Shown here: positions 33,615-42,380 of the stretch, piece after piece | Layout: each line of letters opens with the position of its first letter | Position numbering within the stretch: position 1 is the first letter of the stretch | From: Streptomyces sp. NBC_00247 | GTDB taxonomy: Bacteria; Actinomycetota; Actinomycetes; Streptomycetales; Streptomycetaceae | DNA length: 64,000 bases | NCBI RefSeq assembly: GCF_036188265.1 | Contig: NZ_CP108093.1 | Span: 3,051,001-3,115,000 of the forward strand | Reading direction: 5' to 3' | Notes under the pieces: generated by a model | The model's input: the letters and a program-made list of their open reading frames with translations, nothing else | The model's database searches: none | Told to the model about the DNA's origin: nothing | Program-made: the position numbers and the translations under genes

Positions 33615-36209
33615 ATGCCTGCCTGCGTACCCATCCGAAACATCCGAAACCACCTCGGCTCTCACCTCCCCCGCACCTCGGGGGAGAAGAGGCCCCACAG
33701 CCCGCCGCCGCGCCGAGGCCCTCGCTTCCGCGTCACCGCGGGCGACCTCTCCGCGTCGATCACGGTCTTCCTCATCGCCGTCCCCATGTCGCTCGGTCTC
33801 GCCGTCGCCATGGACGCACCACTGGAGGCCGGCCTCATCTCCGCCGCGATCGGCGGCATCGTCGCCGGCCTGATCGGCGGCACCCCGCTCCAGGTCAGCG
33901 GACCGTCCGCCGGACTGACCGTCGTAACAGCCGAGTTGATCCAGATCTACGGCTGGCGCACGACCTGCGCCATCACCATCGGGGCCGGGCTGCTCCAGAT
34001 CCTGCTGGGTTCCGTGAGAGCGGCACGCGGGGCCCTCGCGGTCAGCCCCGCGATCGTCCACGGCACTCTCGCCGGGATCGGCGTGGCCATCGCACTCGCC
34101 CAGTTGCACATCGTCCTCGGCGGTTCTCCGCAGAGCTCCGCGATGGACAACGCCCTCGCCCTTCCCGAACAGTTGGCGCGGATCAGCCCGGCCGCCCCCC
34201 TGATCGGAGCCCTGACCATCGCCCTGCTGGTGTTGTGGCCACGGATCCCCGGTGCCGCCGGTCGTGCGCTCCGAAAGATTCCGGCCGCGCTCGCGTCGGT
34301 CGCCGTAGCCACGGCGGTGGCGGCCGTCGCCGCGCCCCGCATCAGCCGGGTGGACCTGCCCTCGTGGAGCTCGCACGCCCTTCCCGAGATGCCCCGAGGT
34401 CCGGTACTCGCCCTCGCCACCGCCATGTTCACCGTGATGCTGGTGGGCAGCCTCGAATCGCTCCTGGCGGCCGTGGCGGTGGACAAGCTGACCGCCGACC
34501 GCACGGCCGAACACTCCTCGCGGCAGCCGGACATGCCCCCGGCCCATGTCGCCCGCTCCGACCTGGACCGCGAGTTGCGGGCCCAGGGCATCACCAACAC
34601 GCTGGCCGGGCTGCTCGGCGGACTCCCGATCTCCGGTGGTGCCGTGCGCAGTTCGGCGAACGTCCGCGCCGGTGCCACCGGCCGCGCGGCGACCGTGCTG
34701 CACGGTGTCTGGGTGCTGCTCGCGGCCGGCTTCCTGGTCTCCGTGCTCGAGTGGATTCCGCTCGCCGCGCTGGCCGCCCTCGTCATGGTCGTCGGCATTC
34801 AGATGGTGAACTACGCCCACATCAGGAATGTCCACCGGCACCGCGAATTCCTCGTCTACGGGGCGACGATCACCGGTGTCGTCGTGTTCGGCGTGCTGGC
34901 CGGCGTCGCGATCGGCATCACGGCGGCCGTAGGAATGGCACTGCACCGGCTGGCCCGTACCCGCATCTCCGTGACCGAGAGCGACGGGCGCTTCCTGGTG
35001 ATCGTGCGCGGTCAGTTGACCTTCCTCGCGGTGCCGAGACTCAGCCGCGTACTCAACCAACTCCCCCAAGGCGTCGACGCGATCGTCGAACTGGACGGTT
35101 TTTTCATGGACCACGCGGCCTACGAGGCCATCCAGGACTGGCGCACCACTCAGGTCGCCCACGGTGGCAACATCGTCTTCACCGGCAGATCGGGAGGGCG
35201 GATCGCGGAACCCGCTTCGGCGGCGCACTCCTGCTGCCGCCCGTGGACACCCTGGCGCAACCACCACTGCCACGACCGTCCCCACCAGCCCACCACTGCG
35301 GCGGAACGCCCGCACACGCATCCGGGGCGCCCCGGGGCTGCAACCGCTTCGCTCTCGGCCGAAGCGGCCGGACCCGGCTCGGAGCCCGTCGGAACGGTGA
35401 GGCGCGGCGGCGCGCACAGCCTGCTGAGCGGTATCAGTTCCTTCCAGCTGAATACGGCCCCGCTGGTCCGCGAGGAGCTCGCCCGCCTCGCGGCGGAGGG
35501 CCAGCGGCCGTCCCAGCTGTTCCTGACCTGTGCGGACTCCCGCCTCGTCACCAGCATGATCACGTCGAGCGGGCCTGGCGATCTGTTCACCGTGCGCAAC
35601 GTGGGCAATCTGGTGCCCCCACCGGGAGCGGGTTCCGACGGCGGCGGTGACGACTCGGTGGCGGCGGCGATCGAGTACGCGGTGGACGTCCTGCGGGTCG
35701 GGTCCATCACCGTCTGCGGGCACTCCGGCTGTGGCGCCATGCAGGCACTTCTCGGCGCCGAGCCGGGGACGCCGAGGACCACGCCCCTGTGGCGGTGGCT
35801 GCGGCACGGGCTGCCGAGCCTGGACCGCATGTCCTCCCGCGACCAGCCGTGGGCGCGCATCTCCGGCCGGATGCCCACCGACGCGGTGGAGCAGCTCTGC
35901 CTGACCAATGTCGTCCAGCAGCTCGACCACCTCCGCGCGCACGAGTCGGTGGCGCGCCGGCTGGCGGACGGCACCCTCCAGCTGCAGGGGATGTACTTCC
36001 ACGTCGGCGAGGCGCAGGCCTACCTCCTGACGGAGGGAGTCAGTTCCGGCTCGGGCCCGGACGAGGTCTTCGAGCGGGTGGCTCCGGGGATCGGCATCGG
36101 TCCGGAGACAGCCGATCCGGAGGGCGCGGATCCGGTTGCGTCACGCCCTGCGGCGGGGGTTCCTGAGGACGGTTCCGGGCACGAGGAGGCCAGACACAGC
36201 CTCGTCTGA
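33615..36209 (+). CDS. SulP-family anion transporter fused to beta-carbonic anhydrase
   Basis: 864 residues from ATG 33615, with GGAGGAGACGGG directly upstream (19 codons shorter than the longest frame). Residues about 45-440 are the SulP transporter core with 11-13 membrane segments and the typical FLIAVPMSLGLAVAMDAP and SGPSAGLT regions. A STAS domain follows (about 450-530), then a His/Pro-rich linker with HNHH-like runs. Residues about 595-820 are a beta-carbonic anhydrase: CADSR (Cys639, Asp641, Arg643) and HSGCG (His703, Cys706) are the zinc and catalytic residues. It should couple bicarbonate movement with CO2 hydration at the cytoplasmic face. Fusions of this kind are annotated in Streptomyces. 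Upstream of acs but on its own promoter. Confidence 0.93.
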   Translation: MPACVPIRNIRNHLGSHLPRTSGEKRPHSPPPRRGPRFRVTAGDLSASITVFLIAVPMSLGLAVAMDAPLEAGLISAAIGGIVAGLIGGTPLQVSGPSAGLTVVTAELIQIYGWRTTCAITIGAGLLQILLGSVRAARGALAVSPAIVHGTLAGIGVAIALAQLHIVLGGSPQSSAMDNALALPEQLARISPAAPLIGALTIALLVLWPRIPGAAGRALRKIPAALASVAVATAVAAVAAPRISRVDLPSWSSHALPEMPRGPVLALATAMFTVMLVGSLESLLAAVAVDKLTADRTAEHSSRQPDMPPAHVARSDLDRELRAQGITNTLAGLLGGLPISGGAVRSSANVRAGATGRAATVLHGVWVLLAAGFLVSVLEWIPLAALAALVMVVGIQMVNYAHIRNVHRHREFLVYGATITGVVVFGVLAGVAIGITAAVGMALHRLARTRISVTESDGRFLVIVRGQLTFLAVPRLSRVLNQLPQGVDAIVELDGFFMDHAAYEAIQDWRTTQVAHGGNIVFTGRSGGRIAEPASAAHSCCRPWTPWRNHHCHDRPHQPTTAAERPHTHPGRPGAATASLSAEAAGPGSEPVGTVRRGGAHSLLSGISSFQLNTAPLVREELARLAAEGQRPSQLFLTCADSRLVTSMITSSGPGDLFTVRNVGNLVPPPGAGSDGGGDDSVAAAIEYAVDVLRVGSITVCGHSGCGAMQALLGAEPGTPRTTPLWRWLRHGLPSLDRMSSRDQPWARISGRMPTDAVEQLCLTNVVQQLDHLRAHESVARRLADGTLQLQGMYFHVGEAQAYLLTEGVSSGSGPDEVFERVAPGIGIGPETADPEGADPVASRPAAGVPEDGSGHEEARHSLV

Positions 36210-36347
36210 ACCAGCGGCACCCCGGGCCCGTGAGACCTTGTGGTTCAGCTTCCCGTCCGCAGGCGCGGCAGGAGTCGGTACGGCGTCCCGTACCGGTGCC
36301 CTGCCGCGTCGGCGGGGCGGTCGGCGGATCTCCTCCATACACGATGG

Positions 36348-36363
36348 ATAGGTCTAAACCAAT
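36348..36363. promoter_or_regulatory. Candidate DasR-type (GntR/HutC) operator upstream of acs
   Basis: ATAGGTCTAAACCAAT matches 12 of 16 positions of the Streptomyces DasR responsive element (ACTGGTCTAGACCAGT). It lies about 85 nt before the acs start. DasR links amino-sugar signals to metabolism; other HutC regulators use similar sites. Confidence 0.45.
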
Positions 36364-36447
36364 TCCCGGCAGACACTTGTCACTCGGCCTTTCGCCTGAT
36401 GAGCTATGCCCCGGGACACAACGGTCACCCTGGGAATGGGAGATGTC

Positions 36448-38403
36448 GTGAGCAACGAAAGCCTGGCCAACCTGCTGCGGGAAGAGCGCCGGTTCGAGCC
36501 GCCGGCCGAGCTGGCCGCGAACGCCAATGTCACGGCGGAGGCATACGAACAGGCAGCCGCGGACCGGCTGGGCTTCTGGGCCGAGCAGGCCCGCCGCCTC
36601 ACCTGGGCCACCGAGCCGACCGAGACGCTGGACTGGAGCAATCCGCCGTTCGCGAAGTGGTTCGCGGACGGCACGCTCAACGTCGCGTACAACTGCGTGG
36701 ACCGCCATGTGGAGGCGGGCAACGGCGACCGGGTCGCCATCCACTTCGAGGGCGAGCCGGGCGACAGCCGGGCGATCACCTACGCGGAGCTGAAGGACGA
36801 GGTCTCCCGGGCCGCCAACGCACTGACGGAGCTGGGCGTCGGCAAGGGCGACCGGGTCGCCGTCTACCTCCCGATGATCCCCGAGGCCGCCATCACGATG
36901 CTGGCCTGCGCCCGCATCGGCGCCGCCCACTCGGTCGTCTTCGGCGGCTTCTCCGCCGACGCCATCGCCGCCCGTATCCAGGACGCCGACGCCAAGGTCG
37001 TCGTCACCGCCGACGGCGGATACCGCCGCGGCAAGCCGTCCGCGCTGAAGCCCGCGGTGGACGACGCCGTGTCACGTATCGAGAGCGTCGAGCACGTCGT
37101 GGTCGTACGCCGCACCGGTCAGGACACCGCGTGGACCGAGGGCCGCGACATCTGGTGGGACGAGATCACCGGCCGCCAGTCCGCCGAGCACACCCCCGAG
37201 GCCTTCGAGGCCGAGCAGCCGCTCTTCATCCTGTACACCTCGGGGACCACGGGTAAGCCGAAGGGCATCCTGCACACCTCCGGCGGCTACCTCACCCAGG
37301 CGGCCTACACCCACCACGCCGTCTTCGACCTCAAGCCCGAGACCGACGTCTACTGGTGCACGGCCGACATCGGCTGGGTCACCGGCCACTCGTACATCGT
37401 CTACGGGCCGCTGGCGAACGGCGCCACCCAGGTCATGTACGAGGGCACCCCGGACACCCCGCACCAGGGCCGGTTCTGGGAGATCGTGCAGAAGTACGGC
37501 GTGTCGATCCTCTACACCGCGCCGACCGCGATCCGGACGTTCATGAAGTGGGGGGACGACATCCCCGCCAAGTTCGACCTGAGCAGCCTGCGCGTCCTCG
37601 GCTCGGTCGGCGAGCCGATCAACCCCGAGGCGTGGGTCTGGTACCGCAAGCACATCGGCGCCGACAAGTGCCCCGTCGTGGACACCTGGTGGCAGACCGA
37701 GACCGGCGCGATGATGATCTCGCCGCTGCCCGGCGTCACCGCGACGAAGCCCGGCTCCGCCCAGCGCGCCCTGCCCGGGATCTCCGCCACGGTCGTCGAC
37801 GACGAGGCCCGTGAGGTCCCGGACGGTGGGGGCGGCTACCTCGTCCTCACCGAGCCGTGGCCGTCGATGCTCCGCACCATCTGGGGCGACGACCAGCGCT
37901 TCATCGACACCTACTGGTCGCGGTTCGAGGGCAAGTACTTCGCGGGCGACGGCGCCAAGAAGGACGATGACGGCGACGTCTGGCTGCTCGGCCGGGTCGA
38001 CGACGTCATGCTCGTCTCCGGCCACAACATCTCGACCACCGAGGTCGAGTCGGCTCTCGTGTCGCACCCGGCGGTCGCCGAGGCGGCGGTGGTCGGCGCG
38101 GCCGACGAGACGACCGGTCAGGCGATCGTCGCGTTCGTCATCCTGCGTGGGACGGCGACCTCCTCCGACGAGCTGCTGACGGAGCTGCGCAACCACGTCG
38201 GTACCGTGCTCGGCCCGATCGCCAAGCCGAAGCGCGTGCTGCCGGTGGCGGAGCTGCCGAAGACCCGCTCCGGCAAGATCATGCGCCGCCTGCTGCGCGA
38301 CAAGGCCGAGAACCGTGAGCTGGGCGACGTCACCACCCTCACCGATCCGTCGGTGATGTCCCTCATCCAGGCCGAGTTCCCCAAGGCGGCCTCCGAGGAC
38401 TGA
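36448..38403 (+). CDS. acsA: Acetyl-CoA synthetase (acetate-CoA ligase)
   Basis: Converts acetate, ATP and CoA to acetyl-CoA, AMP and PPi. 651 residues from GTG 36448 ([10 protein letters not shown]), the same length as the S. coelicolor enzyme, with GGGAG before the start. AMP-forming motifs: [11 protein letters not shown] (A3), the acetate pocket region [10 protein letters not shown], and the flexible C-terminal domain with [10 protein letters not shown], where Lys610 is the catalytic lysine and the known acetylation site in this family. Single gene ending at a perfect 15-bp hairpin. Confidence 0.97.
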   Translation: MSNESLANLLREERRFEPPAELAANANVTAEAYEQAAADRLGFWAEQARRLTWATEPTETLDWSNPPFAKWFADGTLNVAYNCVDRHVEAGNGDRVAIHFEGEPGDSRAITYAELKDEVSRAANALTELGVGKGDRVAVYLPMIPEAAITMLACARIGAAHSVVFGGFSADAIAARIQDADAKVVVTADGGYRRGKPSALKPAVDDAVSRIESVEHVVVVRRTGQDTAWTEGRDIWWDEITGRQSAEHTPEAFEAEQPLFILYTSGTTGKPKGILHTSGGYLTQAAYTHHAVFDLKPETDVYWCTADIGWVTGHSYIVYGPLANGATQVMYEGTPDTPHQGRFWEIVQKYGVSILYTAPTAIRTFMKWGDDIPAKFDLSSLRVLGSVGEPINPEAWVWYRKHIGADKCPVVDTWWQTETGAMMISPLPGVTATKPGSAQRALPGISATVVDDEAREVPDGGGGYLVLTEPWPSMLRTIWGDDQRFIDTYWSRFEGKYFAGDGAKKDDDGDVWLLGRVDDVMLVSGHNISTTEVESALVSHPAVAEAAVVGAADETTGQAIVAFVILRGTATSSDELLTELRNHVGTVLGPIAKPKRVLPVAELPKTRSGKIMRRLLRDKAENRELGDVTTLTDPSVMSLIQAEFPKAASED

Positions 38404-38405
38404 GT

Positions 38406-38474
38406 CCCCGAGGGGCCTGGCCTCCAGAAGGAGCCTGGCCCCCGAGAGGGCCTGGTCCCCGAGAGGGCCTGAGG
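38406..38474. repeat. Imperfect 17-20 bp repeats after acs
   Basis: Three to four copies of a CCCCGAGAGGGCCTGG unit directly after the stop codon. They contain short self-complementary GAGGGGCC/GGCCTC parts and may form alternative hairpins. Confidence 0.75.
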
Positions 38475-38497
38475 GCAAGAAACAGCTGTACGGCTCC

Positions 38498-38530
38498 GAG
38501 GGGCATCCCGCGACGCGCGGGATGCCCCTC
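38498..38530 (+). terminator. Terminator of acs
   Basis: GAGGGGCATCCCGCG pairs perfectly with CGCGGGATGCCCCTC over a 3-nt loop (15 bp). Confidence 0.9.
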
Positions 38531-38667
38531 CGGCTTGGGACAAGGCGGTCTACAGTGGCCGTGTCCGCGCAGAAGCGGAGAAGATCTTCATAGGGGTGCC
38601 GGGAAGTCTGGTCGGCGAGTGCGTCAGCCATGTCCTCGTCGCCGCCCCGATACCGGAGGTTTCTCCC

Positions 38668-40218
38668 GTGGCCGAGCCCCGCCATACCCCGCAGTCCCCG
38701 GACTCACCGGACTCACCGGACTCACCCAACCCGGCGGACACATCCGACTCCCCGGCATCCGACTCCCCGGCATCCGGATCGTCGGCATCCGGATCGTCGG
38801 GACCTGCCCCCGCGCCCCCGTCCGTCGCTGCCCCCACGGCCCCACGGCCGACCCTGCTGGGCCGTCTGTCGCTGCCCGAGCGGACCTACCTGACGGACGC
38901 GCTGCGCACGGAGACGGTCGGCGGAGTCGTCCTGCTGGTCGCGGCCATCGCGGCACTCGTCTGGGCCAATGCACTCGGCGCGTCCTACACGGCCGTCAGC
39001 GACTACCACTTCGGCCCGGCGGTTCTCGGTCTCCACCTCTCCGTGGAGCACTGGGCCGCCGACGGCCTGCTCGCCGTCTTCTTCTTCGTCGCGGGCGCGG
39101 AGCTCAAGCGCGAGCTGGTCGCGGGCGAACTCCGCGATCCCAGGACGGCCGCCCTGCCCGTCGTCGCGGCGCTGTGCGGCATGGCGGTGCCCGCGCTCGT
39201 CTACGTCACCACCAACGCCCTCGGCGGGGGCAACCTGGGCGGCTGGGCCGTACCGACCGCGACCGACATCGCCTTCGCGCTCGCCGTACTGGCCGTCCTC
39301 GGCACCTCGCTGCCGGCGGCGCTCCGCGCGTTCCTGCTGACGCTGGCCGTCGTGGACGACCTCTTCGCGATTCTGATCATCGCGGTGTTCTTCACCGACT
39401 CGGTCGACTTCCTGGCGTTGGGCGGCGCCGCGCTCGGGCTGGTCCTCTTCCGGGCCCTGCTCCACTTCGAGGTCCGTGGCTGGTGGGTGTACGTACCGCT
39501 GGCCCTCCTCATCTGGGGGCTCATGTACAACAGCGGCGTCCACGCCACCATCGCGGGCGTCGCCATGGGGCTGATGCTGCGCTGTACCCGGCGCGAGGGC
39601 GAGGAGCGTTCTCCCGGCGAGCACGTCGAACACCTGGTGCGCCCGCTCTCCGCCGGGCTCGCGGTCCCGCTGTTCGCCCTCTTCTCGGCCGGGGTCAGCC
39701 TGCGGGGCGACGTGCTCGCCGAAGTCTTCACCCGGCCCGAGACGATCGGTGTGGTCCTCGGTCTGGTCGTCGGCAAGACCGTCGGCATCTATGGCGGCGC
39801 CCGCCTCGCCACCCGCTTCACCAGGGCCGAGCTCAACCCGGACCTGGCCTGGGCGGACGTCTTCGCGGTCGCCTCGCTGGCCGGCATCGGTTTCACCGTC
39901 TCCCTGCTCATCGGTGAACTCGCCTTCGCGGGCGACGAGGAAACGATCAACGAGGTCAAGGCGTCCGTTCTGCTCGCTTCGCTCTTCGCCGCCGTAATCT
40001 CCGGTGTACTGCTCAAACTCCGGGTACGCGTCCACCGGGCTCTGTACGAGGCGGAGGAGCGGGACGAGGACGCGTCGGGGATTCCCGACATCTACGAGCA
40101 GGACGATCCCGGGTACCACCTGCGGATGGCAGCCCTCCACGAACGGAGGGCTGCCGAACACCGCCGTCTCGCCGAACGGGCGGGGGCAGCGCGCAACAAG
40201 CCGGACAGTCCGGCATGA
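38668..40218 (+). CDS. nhaA: Na+/H+ antiporter NhaA
   Basis: 516 residues from GTG 38668, chosen because GGAGGT lies 7 nt upstream; a GTG at 38596 is in frame but lacks a site. Exchanges external protons for cytoplasmic Na+. About 12 membrane segments from residue 90 on, with the paired aspartates LAVVDDLFAIL of the active site and the TATDIAFALAVLAVLG segment. The C-terminus carries an about 60-residue charged tail (EERDEDASGIPDIYEQDD). The first about 65 residues are a Pro/Ser/Asp low-complexity leader made by DNA repeats (PDS x3, then SDSPA/SGSSA pentads), absent from E. coli NhaA. Confidence 0.95.
   Translation: MAEPRHTPQSPDSPDSPDSPNPADTSDSPASDSPASGSSASGSSGPAPAPPSVAAPTAPRPTLLGRLSLPERTYLTDALRTETVGGVVLLVAAIAALVWANALGASYTAVSDYHFGPAVLGLHLSVEHWAADGLLAVFFFVAGAELKRELVAGELRDPRTAALPVVAALCGMAVPALVYVTTNALGGGNLGGWAVPTATDIAFALAVLAVLGTSLPAALRAFLLTLAVVDDLFAILIIAVFFTDSVDFLALGGAALGLVLFRALLHFEVRGWWVYVPLALLIWGLMYNSGVHATIAGVAMGLMLRCTRREGEERSPGEHVEHLVRPLSAGLAVPLFALFSAGVSLRGDVLAEVFTRPETIGVVLGLVVGKTVGIYGGARLATRFTRAELNPDLAWADVFAVASLAGIGFTVSLLIGELAFAGDEETINEVKASVLLASLFAAVISGVLLKLRVRVHRALYEAEERDEDASGIPDIYEQDDPGYHLRMAALHERRAAEHRRLAERAGAARNKPDSPA
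38698..38800. repeat. In-frame tandem repeats at the nhaA 5' end
   Basis: CCGGACTCA x3 (38698-38724), then 15-bp units GACTCCCCGGCATCC (38746-38775) and GGATCGTCGGCATCC (38776-38790). All are multiples of three. Confidence 0.9.
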
Positions 40219-40257
40219 TCTGTCACCGGATGTGTTGAAGAGGAGAGGGAGTCAGGG

Positions 40258-40791
40258 ATGAGCGACCCCGGCAATTTCGTGGGCAGCGCGGACCGCAGTC
40301 TGGGACAGCTGGTCGCCTCGGCGACCGCCGAGATGTCCGCACTGGTGCACGACGAAATCGCTTTGGCCAAGGCCGAGGTACGCCAGGACGTCAAACGCGG
40401 CGTCATGGGGAGCGCCGCCGGCATCATCGCGGGCGTCCTGCTCCTGTTCGCGATCCCGACGCTGAGCTTCGCGGCGGCGTACGGCATCCACAACCTGGGC
40501 CTGGGGCTCGCCTGGTCGTTCCTGATCGTCGGTGGCGCCTTCATCCTGCTGGGCGTACTCCTGGCGCTGTTCGCGGTCGCCAAGTTCAAGAAGGTCAAGC
40601 CCCCGGAGAAGTCGATCGCGTCCGCGAAGCAGAGCGCGGCCGTCCTTCAGGGCGTCAAGCCACACCCCCGCCCGGTCGTGGCGCCCGGTCCGTCCCGTGC
40701 CGCGATCGGCGGTTCCTCCCTCGCGGACAAGGCCGTCGAGAAGAGCCCGGTTCAGGACAAGTCGTCCGCTGTGGGACGCTCTTCGGCATGA
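40258..40791 (+). CDS. Actinobacterial holin-like membrane protein
   Basis: 177 residues, ATG preceded by GGAGAGGGAGT. An amphipathic N-terminal helix (LGQLVASATAEMSALVHDEI) is followed by two membrane segments (about 52-77 and 82-108) and a Lys/Pro/Ser-rich cytoplasmic tail. The pattern matches the Holin-X/DUF1469 family (Rv3669 by position). Despite the name, there is no phage context; members are of unknown function in the envelope. Its stop overlaps the next gene (ATGA). Confidence 0.85.
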   Translation: MSDPGNFVGSADRSLGQLVASATAEMSALVHDEIALAKAEVRQDVKRGVMGSAAGIIAGVLLLFAIPTLSFAAAYGIHNLGLGLAWSFLIVGGAFILLGVLLALFAVAKFKKVKPPEKSIASAKQSAAVLQGVKPHPRPVVAPGPSRAAIGGSSLADKAVEKSPVQDKSSAVGRSSA

Positions 40792-41873
40792 CGGTCCCCG
40801 AAAGCAGCGCATTCGGCACGGCAGGCAACGCGCGTCCGGCGCCGGAGTCGTCCGGGTCCACCCCGGACGGCTCCGGGCCCGGCCGCGCGACGGGCGCCGC
40901 GGCGCCCGGTCCGGCGGTTCCGGTCGTCCCGACCGGTGGCGGCCGCCCCTCGACGTCCGGCGGTCCGGTACGGCTGGACGGCCCCTGGACGCACCGTGAC
41001 GTGGCTGCCAACGGAGCGCGGTTCCACATCGCGGAGATGGGCTCGGGCCCGCTCGTGCTCCTGCTGCACGGATTCCCGCAGTTCTGGTGGACCTGGCGCC
41101 ACCAACTGCCCGCGCTCGCCGAGGCGGGCTTCCGCGCCGTCGCGATGGACCTGCGGGGCGTCGGGGGAAGCGACCGCACGCCCAGGGGCTACGACCCTGC
41201 CAACCTGGCACTCGACGTCACCGGCGTGATCCGCTCGCTCGGTGAGCCCGACGCTGCCCTGGTCGGCCACGACATGGGCGGATACCTCGCGTGGACGGCG
41301 GCCGTGATGCGGCCGAAGCTGGTGCGGCGCCTCGTGGTGTCCTCGATGCCGCACCCGCGCCGCTGGCGTTCCTCCATGCTCTCGGACCCCGCCCAGACCA
41401 GGGCGGGGTCGTACGTCTGGGGCTTTCAGCGGCCCTGGCTGCCGGAACGTCAGCTCGTCGCGGACGAGGGCGGCTTGGTGGGCCGGTTGATCGAGGAGTG
41501 GGCGGGACCGAACGACATCGCGTTCCCGGACGAGCCGACGCTGGACGTCTACCGCCGCGCGATGTGCGTCCCGTCGACGGCACACTGTTCGGTGGAGCCG
41601 TACCGGTGGATGGTGCGGTCGCTGGCCCGGCCGGACGGCGTGCAGTTCTACCGGCGCATGAAGAGGCCGGTCCGGGTACCCACTCTGCACCTTCACGGTT
41701 CACTCGATCCGGCGATGCGCACCCGGAGTTCGGCGGGATCAGGCGAGTACGTCGAGGCGCCCTACCGGTGGCGACTTTTCGACGGTCTCGGGCACTTCCC
41801 GCACGAGGAGGATCCGGCGGCCTTCTCGGCCGAACTCATCAACTGGCTCAAGGATCCCGAGCCCGATCGCTGA
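40788..41873 (+). CDS. Alpha/beta hydrolase, epoxide-hydrolase-like
   Basis: 361 residues, translationally coupled to the holin-like gene. After a disordered 60-residue start comes the fold: HGFPQFWWTWRHQ (oxyanion HGFP, 94-97), nucleophile Asp162 in VGHDMGGYLAW, and His in GHFPHEEDP near the end. An Asp at the nucleophile elbow points to epoxide hydrolase or haloalkane dehalogenase chemistry rather than esterase. Orthologous by position to EphE (Rv3670). Substrate unknown. Confidence 0.9.
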   Translation: MTVPESSAFGTAGNARPAPESSGSTPDGSGPGRATGAAAPGPAVPVVPTGGGRPSTSGGPVRLDGPWTHRDVAANGARFHIAEMGSGPLVLLLHGFPQFWWTWRHQLPALAEAGFRAVAMDLRGVGGSDRTPRGYDPANLALDVTGVIRSLGEPDAALVGHDMGGYLAWTAAVMRPKLVRRLVVSSMPHPRRWRSSMLSDPAQTRAGSYVWGFQRPWLPERQLVADEGGLVGRLIEEWAGPNDIAFPDEPTLDVYRRAMCVPSTAHCSVEPYRWMVRSLARPDGVQFYRRMKRPVRVPTLHLHGSLDPAMRTRSSAGSGEYVEAPYRWRLFDGLGHFPHEEDPAAFSAELINWLKDPEPDR

Positions 41874-42174
41874 CCCGATGCGTACAGGTGTGCGGCGAAC
41901 GGCCACGTGCCGCGCGCATAGGCCAATTGGCTTGCTTCTCCACGATTACCGACCATGGGTCACGGGCAGACGTCGGGGTATGGGCTGGACGCACGACTTC
42001 GGTGACGCAGCACGCAACCGCCGCTCGACCGCCACTGCCGCGGTGAGCACTCATGAGGGGGGCGGCCCTACGGGCCAGGTGCATACCGTGCAGGTCATAC
42101 ACGATCCTCGGCTCGGCATTCCCCGCATCCTTCGCCGCCGGGCCCGCTGGGTATCGGCGCGTCTGCGCCATCCC

Positions 42175-42228
42175 CGCGCATAGCCGGCACCCCGCGCATA
42201 GCCGGCACCCCGCACATAGCCGGCACCC
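42175..42228. repeat. 18-bp tandem repeat, three copies
   Basis: CGCGCATAGCCGGCACCC twice exact, third copy CGCACATAGCCGGCACCC, head to tail. Confidence 0.95.
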
Positions 42229-42272
42229 CGCGCCCGACCACGGCGCACCCACCGGCCGCTACCCGGCGATGA

Positions 42273-42294
42273 CCGCCTCCCGCGCGGGAGGCGG
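42273..42294 (-). terminator. GC-rich hairpin downstream of the MarP-like gene
   Basis: CCGCCTCCCG / CGGGAGGCGG, 10-bp stem with 2-nt loop, about 90 nt after the stop on the minus strand. Confidence 0.5.
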
Positions 42295-42380
42295 GCGACC
42301 GCGGCGCCCGGGCCGAGGTCTCCCCTCGTGACGGGCAAGCCTCGGCCGACGCGGCGGGAGACCCGCCTCGGGGGAAGCTC

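Larger units (their letters stand above)
41874..42380. other. Intergenic region between epoxide-hydrolase-like and MarP genes
   Basis: 507 bp between convergent genes. A weak plus-strand frame (42039-42183) has only about 70% G/C at third positions, well below neighbouring genes, and was not called. Contains an 18-bp repeat (42175-42228) and GC-rich hairpins near the MarP stop (42273-42294). Confidence 0.65.

Noticed and set aside
40258..40791. Phage origin for the holin-like gene
   Set aside because: No endolysin, integrase or other phage gene nearby; the family is chromosomal in actinobacteria.
42039..42183. Possible 45-residue plus-strand gene
   Set aside because: Third-position GC of about 70% is well below that of real genes here and no family was recognised.
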